Source: an alpha proteobacterium BAL199 (GTDB taxonomy: Bacteria > Pseudomonadota > Alphaproteobacteria > Thalassobaculales > Thalassobaculaceae). From it: a stretch of DNA of 64,000 nt. Every line of letters starts with the position of its first letter. Position 1 is the stretch's first letter. The notes below the pieces were generated by a model, which did not search any database, was not told where the DNA came from, and was given only the letters and a program-made list of their open reading frames with translations. The position numbers and the translations under genes are program-made. Shown here one piece after another: positions 59,558 through 64,000 of the stretch. Where the stretch lies: the NCBI GenBank assembly GCA_000171835.1, contig ABHC01000016.1, positions 1 to 64,000 of the forward strand, written 5' to 3'.

Positions 59558-61939
59558 CTACGCCCGGGCGGCCTCCAAGCACGCCGTCGCCGCCATGTTT
59601 ACGATCGCGTCCGCGTCCAGTCCGTAGTGGGCGTACAGGTCCGGGATATCGCCAGACTGGCCAAAGCTCGATACGCCCAACGGGTACAGTCGGCGGCCGG
59701 TTGCCGAACCGATCCAGCTCAGCGCCGCCGGGTGGCCGTCATGCACCGTGACCAGCCCGGCGTTTGGTGCAAGTGGAGACAGCAGCCGCTCGACCAGGCT
59801 GCCGCCGGCACCGCTGCCGTTGCGGCGGCGCAGGCCGCCCTGCCAGTCATGATACAGCCGGTCGTTCGAGGTGACCGCCAGGACGCCAAGGCCTGGCACG
59901 TCTTCGGCCAGTTCCTCGTAGGCCTGCAGGACTTCGGGCACCACCGGGCCGCTGTACAGCAGCGCCAGTTCGGCACCGGCCTTCGGCTCAATCTGCCAGT
60001 AGGCGCCGGCCAGGAGATCGGCGGTCTGGGCGTCGCCGAGCGTGCGGTCCGGCTGATCGACGGCGCGGGTCGACAGCCGCAGATAGACCGAGCCGCCGTC
60101 GTCGGCCTGCATGTGTTCGAACCCCCACCGCATGATGGCCGCCAGTTCGTCCACATAGGCCGGCTCGAAACTGCTCAGTCCCGGCTGGCCGAGGCCGATC
60201 AGGGGCGTTGAGATCGACTGGTGCGCCCCGCCTTCCGGCGCCAGCGTGATACCGGCTGGCGTAGCGACGACCATGAACCGGGCGCCCTGGTAGCAGGCGT
60301 AGTTCAGGCTATCGAGGCCGCGCTGGATGAACGGGTCGTACAGCGTGCCGACCGGCAGCAGCCGGGTCCCGAACAGCGGACCGGACAGTCCCAGCGCACC
60401 CAGCAGGATGAACAGGTTGCTCTCGGCAATGCCGAGTTCCAGGTGCTGGCCACCGCCGTGGCGCATCCATTTCTGCGCCGAGGCCACCTGTTCGTCGCGG
60501 AACACGTCGTTCCGCACGTCGAGGGAGAAGATGCCGCGCTGGTTCACCCAGGGTCCGAGGTTGGTCGACACCGTCACGTCCGGCGAGGTCGTCACAATCC
60601 GCGACGCCAGCGCCGAATTTCCGCGCGCCAGCTCATTCAGGATCGAGCCGAACGCCTGCTGGGTCGCCATGGTCTTGTTGATGCGCAGGTTCAGGCGGTC
60701 CGGCAGCTCGACCTTCGGCGCCGAATGAATCCGCGAGCCCGGCGCGTTGAACGACACGCCCTTGACGTAGTCCTTCAGGGTCTGCGCCGGCAGGCCAGCC
60801 TCGGCGAACAGGTCCCATTCCTGGCCGTCGGCGATACCGTTCTGCGCCTTGAACCGGGTCATCTGGTCCGGTGTCATCAACCCGGCGTGGTTGTCCTTGT
60901 GGCCGGCAAGCGGTGTACCGTAACCCTTGATGGTGTAGGCAATGAAGCAGCGTGGCGCATCGTCCTCGACCGCGTGGAACGCCTCCAGGACAGCTTCCAT
61001 GTCCTGTCCGGCCAAGTTGGTCATCAAGGTGTGCAGGGCTTCGTCGTCATGGTCGTCCAGGATCGCCTTGATCCCGGACACGCCCTTCAGGTCGAGCTTC
61101 AGTCGTTCGCGCCACGCCCCCGGCTCGCCCGACTGGCCCTTGAAGGTCAGTGCCGAGTAGATCTCGTTCGGGCAGTCGTCGATCCACTTCTCCAGCACGT
61201 CACCGCCGGGCAGCTTGAACACCCGTTCCAGTTTCTTGCCGTACTTCAGGGTGACGACCTGCCAGTCGACGGTCTTGAAGAACTCTTGGATCTTGCGGAA
61301 CAGGCCATCAGAGACGACACCGTCCAAGCTCTGGCGGTTGTAGTCGATGATCCACCACAGGTTCCGGACATCGTACTTCCAGCCCTCCAGCATGGCCTCG
61401 TAGATGTTGCCCTCGTCCAGTTCGGCGTCGCCGAGCACCGAGATCATCCGGCCCGGCCCCTGGGCGGTGATCTCCGGGTCCTGCACCAGGTTGTGCAGCT
61501 GGACGTAGTCCTGGACCATCGAGGCGAACAGGGTCATCGCCACGCCGAGCCCAACCGAGCCGGTGGAGAAGTCGACCTCGTCGGCATCCTTGGTGCGCGA
61601 CGGATAGGACTGGGCGCCGCCATAGGCGCGGAATCGCTCCAGCGCGTCGCGGCTCTGCCGGCCCATCATGTACTGGATGGCGTGGAAGATCGGACTGGCG
61701 TGCGGCTTGACCGCCACCCGGTCCTGCGGACGCAGCACGTCAAAGTACAGCGCCGTCATCAACGTCGCTACCGATGCGCACGACGCCTGGTGGCCGCCGA
61801 CCTTGATGTGGTCGCGGCTCTCGCGGATGTGGTTGGCGTTGTGGATCGTCCACATGGCGTGCCAGAGCACCTTGCGCTCCAGCGCCCGCATCAGATCGAT
61901 CTTCAACGGGTCGATCGGCTCCGCCGGCTTGCCGGTCAT
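59558..61939 (-). CDS. AceE/transketolase-like thiamine diphosphate enzyme (solitary E1)
   Basis: This 793-residue protein is a homodimeric pyruvate-dehydrogenase-E1-like or transketolase-like TPP enzyme. The N-terminal domain has NANHIRESRDHIKVGGHQAS and DFSTGSVGLGVAMTLFAS. The TPP motif is GDAELDEGNIYEAMLEGW ... IDYNRQSLDG, and GYGTPLAGHKDNHAGL is AceE-like. The second half has SPDVTVSTNLGPWVNQRGIF, the E-x-N motif LELGIAESNLFILLGALG, and TPAGITLAPEGGAHQSI. The length is shorter than E. coli AceE. No E2 or E3 gene is adjacent, so the acceptor is unknown. GGAGAG lies seven bases before ATG 61939; ATG 61954 is the alternative. Confidence 0.8.
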   Translation of the reverse strand: MTGKPAEPIDPLKIDLMRALERKVLWHAMWTIHNANHIRESRDHIKVGGHQASCASVATLMTALYFDVLRPQDRVAVKPHASPIFHAIQYMMGRQSRDALERFRAYGGAQSYPSRTKDADEVDFSTGSVGLGVAMTLFASMVQDYVQLHNLVQDPEITAQGPGRMISVLGDAELDEGNIYEAMLEGWKYDVRNLWWIIDYNRQSLDGVVSDGLFRKIQEFFKTVDWQVVTLKYGKKLERVFKLPGGDVLEKWIDDCPNEIYSALTFKGQSGEPGAWRERLKLDLKGVSGIKAILDDHDDEALHTLMTNLAGQDMEAVLEAFHAVEDDAPRCFIAYTIKGYGTPLAGHKDNHAGLMTPDQMTRFKAQNGIADGQEWDLFAEAGLPAQTLKDYVKGVSFNAPGSRIHSAPKVELPDRLNLRINKTMATQQAFGSILNELARGNSALASRIVTTSPDVTVSTNLGPWVNQRGIFSLDVRNDVFRDEQVASAQKWMRHGGGQHLELGIAESNLFILLGALGLSGPLFGTRLLPVGTLYDPFIQRGLDSLNYACYQGARFMVVATPAGITLAPEGGAHQSISTPLIGLGQPGLSSFEPAYVDELAAIMRWGFEHMQADDGGSVYLRLSTRAVDQPDRTLGDAQTADLLAGAYWQIEPKAGAELALLYSGPVVPEVLQAYEELAEDVPGLGVLAVTSNDRLYHDWQGGLRRRNGSGAGGSLVERLLSPLAPNAGLVTVHDGHPAALSWIGSATGRRLYPLGVSSFGQSGDIPDLYAHYGLDADAIVNMAATACLEAARA

Positions 61940-62105
61940 GCGTAAACTCTCCATCCGATGTCACTTCCGCCCGGGGGACACAATGATGTCCGGGCCGAGC
62001 CTATCCGAACGCGGCTTTCGCGTCCTGCGCCGGATACGCCAAGGGGACGGCGACGGCAACCGCCGCGCCGGCAGGGCTGGCATTCCGAATTCAGTCGAGT
62101 GGTGC

Positions 62106-63437
62106 TCAGAAACGGATCGACGCACCCAGCGAGACGATGTCGATCGACGACTCGTAGGTGCCAGCCACCGTTCCGGAGGCCGACCCAGACGTGTTCAGCG
62201 ACGCATCATCGACCCAGATATGGGCGTAGCCCGCGCGTAGGGTGACCATGCCGTTGAACTTGTAGTCGGCGCCAAAGGTCGCCCAGTAGCGGTCCTGGTC
62301 GGGGATTCGGGCCGTGCGGAAATTGTCGTCCACCGGGCTCTGGTCGTAGGCAAGGCCGCCGCGCAGGGTCCAGCCGTCGGCCGGCTTGTAGGTGGCGCCG
62401 ACGGAGGTAAAGAACGTGTCGTTCCACTGCTCCGGAGTAACGCTGTCCGGCTGCGACGGGTTGTCGAACTCGAACCGCAACTCCTCGAACCGGCTCCAGG
62501 CCGTCCAGACCACATCGGCCATGACCGCCCACTGCGGGTTGATGTCGTGGTGCACGCTGAGGCTAGCCGTCTCCGGCAAGGTGATGGTGCCCCTGACGGA
62601 CGAATCGGTAAACGCACCGGATCCGGTAAGGAAGCTGGCCCTGGACGGAACCGTGAAGTCCGCCGTCCCTTCCACCCGGAGTTCGACCTGACTGCGGTAC
62701 GACAGTCCGATCCGCGTTCCCTTGATCGGTTCGTACAACAGGCCGCCGGCGAAACCGAAGCCCCAGGCGTCGCCAGTCAGGTCGACATTGCCGTCGGCAC
62801 CCTGCGGCGTGACGCCGGCCCCGGCGCAGGTCGAAACGCCGAGCGAGCCGGCGCAGATCGTGCCGAAATCGATGCCGTTGGTCAGCCGGGCATCGGCGTA
62901 CATCAGGTAGGGGCCGCCGGCGACCGACAGCCGGTCGTTCACCCTGTACGACGCCATCGGCGTGATCATGAAGGTCTTCAGTTCGGACGTGATCGCGTGG
63001 TATCGCCCGACCCAGTTGTCGTCATACGACGTCACCAGCCCGAACGGCGCGTTCACCGACAGGCCCAGGTTGACCCGATCGTTCAACACCCAAGCCGCGT
63101 AGAGGCTGGGCACGAACGCGCCCTGCCCGGCGTCACCGCCGTCGCCGCCGGTCATCGCGGTGCCGACACCCGACGTTGCCGACGTCACCGACAGTTCGGC
63201 GTGCGGCACGATCAAGGCCGAATCGGCCTGCACCTGACTGCGGTCGAACAAGGCCAAACCGGCCGGGTTGTAGAACAGGATCGACAGATCGTCGCCCGAC
63301 GCGCCGGCACCCGCGAACGCATTGCCGAGCTTGGCAGCACTCTGTTCCTTGATCTGAAACCCGGAGGCCAGGGCGTCACCGGTTGCTGCAGCCAGCAGCA
63401 CTGTCGCGACAACCCCGACCGTGGTCGACCTGTGCAT
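62106..63437 (-). CDS. OmpP1/FadL-family outer-membrane porin
   Basis: The 443-residue protein begins with a signal peptide (MHRSTTVGVVATVLLAAATGDALA). It then has the FadL N-terminal hatch SGFQIKEQSAAKLGNAFAGAGASGDDLSILFYNPAGLALF. The rest is beta-barrel, with repeated amphipathic strands, and ends in aromatic Phe (SLGASIRF), needed for outer-membrane insertion. Such channels import hydrophobic compounds such as long-chain fatty acids or aromatics. GGGAGGGAGCA precedes ATG 63437. It stands alone, between the AceE-like gene and the truncated dehydrogenase. Confidence 0.92.
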   Translation of the reverse strand: MHRSTTVGVVATVLLAAATGDALASGFQIKEQSAAKLGNAFAGAGASGDDLSILFYNPAGLALFDRSQVQADSALIVPHAELSVTSATSGVGTAMTGGDGGDAGQGAFVPSLYAAWVLNDRVNLGLSVNAPFGLVTSYDDNWVGRYHAITSELKTFMITPMASYRVNDRLSVAGGPYLMYADARLTNGIDFGTICAGSLGVSTCAGAGVTPQGADGNVDLTGDAWGFGFAGGLLYEPIKGTRIGLSYRSQVELRVEGTADFTVPSRASFLTGSGAFTDSSVRGTITLPETASLSVHHDINPQWAVMADVVWTAWSRFEELRFEFDNPSQPDSVTPEQWNDTFFTSVGATYKPADGWTLRGGLAYDQSPVDDNFRTARIPDQDRYWATFGADYKFNGMVTLRAGYAHIWVDDASLNTSGSASGTVAGTYESSIDIVSLGASIRF

Positions 63438-63540
63438 TGCTCCCTCCCGCACCGTCGTGACGCTTCAGCGTCCATTCGATATTGATCGGATTGTCGGCAA
63501 TGCTGGTTAACAAAATGACAACTCGCCGGACGGAACCGGC

Positions 63541-64000
63541 CTACTTCGCCTTGGGTTGGCCGATCTGGTGGTCCGCCAGCAGTTCCAGAGCCTGCACCAG
63601 GGCCGAATGGTCCTTGGCCGATCCACCGCGGGCGGCACAGGCGTTGAACAACTCCTGGGTCGTCGCGGTGTTCGGCAGGCTGATACCGAGTTCCCGGGCA
63701 CCCGACAGCGCCAGATTGAGGTCCTTCTGGTGCAGGTTGATCCGGAAGCCCGGCTCGAAATTGCGCTCGATCATGCGCTTGCCGTGCAATTCCAGAATCC
63801 GCGACGAGGCGAAGCCGCCCATCAATGCGCCGCGAACCTTCTCCGGATCGGCGCCGGCCTTGGACGCGAACAGCAGCGCCTCCCCCACGGCCTCGATGGT
63901 CAGCCCGACGATGATCTGGTTGGCGACCTTGCAGGTCTGTCCATCGCCGTTGCCGCCGACCAGGGTGATGTTCTTGCCCATCAACTCGAAGATCGGCTTG
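63541..64000 (-). CDS. beta-hydroxyacid dehydrogenase (tartronate semialdehyde reductase-like), 3' part only
   Basis: The window edge cuts this gene, leaving the last 152 residues. The visible part is the C-terminal helical domain of a 3-hydroxyisobutyrate/2-hydroxy-3-oxopropionate reductase: GKNITLVGGNGDGQTCKVANQIIVGLTIEAVGEALLFASKAG, with the catalytic Lys in GQTCKVANQ. Then follow GFASSRILELHGKRM, FEPGFRINLHQKDLNLAL and KDHSALVQALELL. These suit GlxR/GarR-type enzymes. The N-terminal NAD domain lies beyond position 64000. Confidence 0.9.
   Translation of the reverse strand, partial: KPIFELMGKNITLVGGNGDGQTCKVANQIIVGLTIEAVGEALLFASKAGADPEKVRGALMGGFASSRILELHGKRMIERNFEPGFRINLHQKDLNLALSGARELGISLPNTATTQELFNACAARGGSAKDHSALVQALELLADHQIGQPKAK

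Noticed and set aside
60221-61945. A 574-codon plus-strand open frame opposite the AceE-like gene
   Set aside because: Antisense shadow. The minus-strand frame has complete thiamine-diphosphate motifs; the plus frame has none.

Overview
The window is 64 kb of GC-rich DNA from a bacterial chromosome, most likely an alphaproteobacterium of the Rhodospirillales type. That placement is inference. It rests on the secE-nusG-rplK-rplA-rplJ-rplL cluster headed by tRNA-Tyr, tuf and tRNA-Trp, on three PAS_5-type proteins, on DUF1007/NicO, DUF2459, YcgN, FadL and MnmC homologues, and on two divergent glutamine-synthetase-like genes beside polyamine genes. I see no prophage, insertion sequence, CRISPR array or rRNA.

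Layout. Positions 1-4.9 kb hold the translation block, all on the minus strand: tRNA-Tyr, tuf, tRNA-Trp, secE, nusG, rplK, rplA, an L10 leader, rplJ and rplL. A good promoter lies ahead of tRNA-Tyr, and rlmB diverges from it. Positions 5.8-8.5 kb hold an unrecognised helical protein broken by an in-frame TGA, a phytanoyl-CoA-dioxygenase-like gene, tRNA-Thr and a 47-residue lipoprotein. Positions 8.5-11 kb hold a tightly overlapping five-gene membrane operon built around a ferric-reductase-like/Rieske fusion, with three very small membrane proteins. Positions 11-18.6 kb hold a frameshifted enolase-superfamily gene, two divergent PAS_5 proteins, a cysteine-dioxygenase-like cupin, a degenerate response regulator, mnmC, a cupin and an SDR. 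Positions 18.6-22.6 kb hold a DUF1007-NicO metal transport pair with an aldo/keto reductase, and a divergent cyclopropane-synthase-like methyltransferase.

Positions 22.7-30 kb hold small-molecule catabolism genes (SCP2-like, alpha/beta hydrolase, class II aldolase, YcgN, VOC protein, amidase, D-aminoacylase). These run into a peptide ABC operon at 28.6-36.7 kb. Its order is binding protein, two permeases, two ATPases, N-formylglutamate amidohydrolase-like protein and D-aminoacylase, and a LysR gene diverges from it. The set looks like an importer for peptides or N-acyl amino acids with the hydrolases that free the amino acid. Positions 38-44.6 kb hold an aspartoacylase-like enzyme, an AbrB-family membrane protein, a secreted protein, an SDR and a ChrA-type transporter.

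Positions 43.7-56.3 kb form a polyamine module. It has a PotFGHI-type ABC importer translationally coupled to an alpha/beta hydrolase, a class III (putrescine-type) aminotransferase, a soluble chemoreceptor with a C-terminal sensor domain, two divergent gamma-glutamylpolyamine-synthetase-like genes, and a PuuB-like oxidase. Together they could detect, import and degrade putrescine or related amines. PuuC- and PuuD-type genes are not in the window. The last 8 kb hold YjbR, DUF983, alanine dehydrogenase, an EamA exporter, a small protein, a solitary AceE/transketolase-like E1, a FadL-type porin and the 3' part of a beta-hydroxyacid dehydrogenase cut by the window edge.

Two genes are broken, by an in-frame stop at 6295 and by a frameshift near 11275. 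Both look otherwise intact, so sequencing error and recent pseudogene formation are equally possible. Start codons were chosen from ribosome-binding sites and family N-termini and often differ from the longest open frame.
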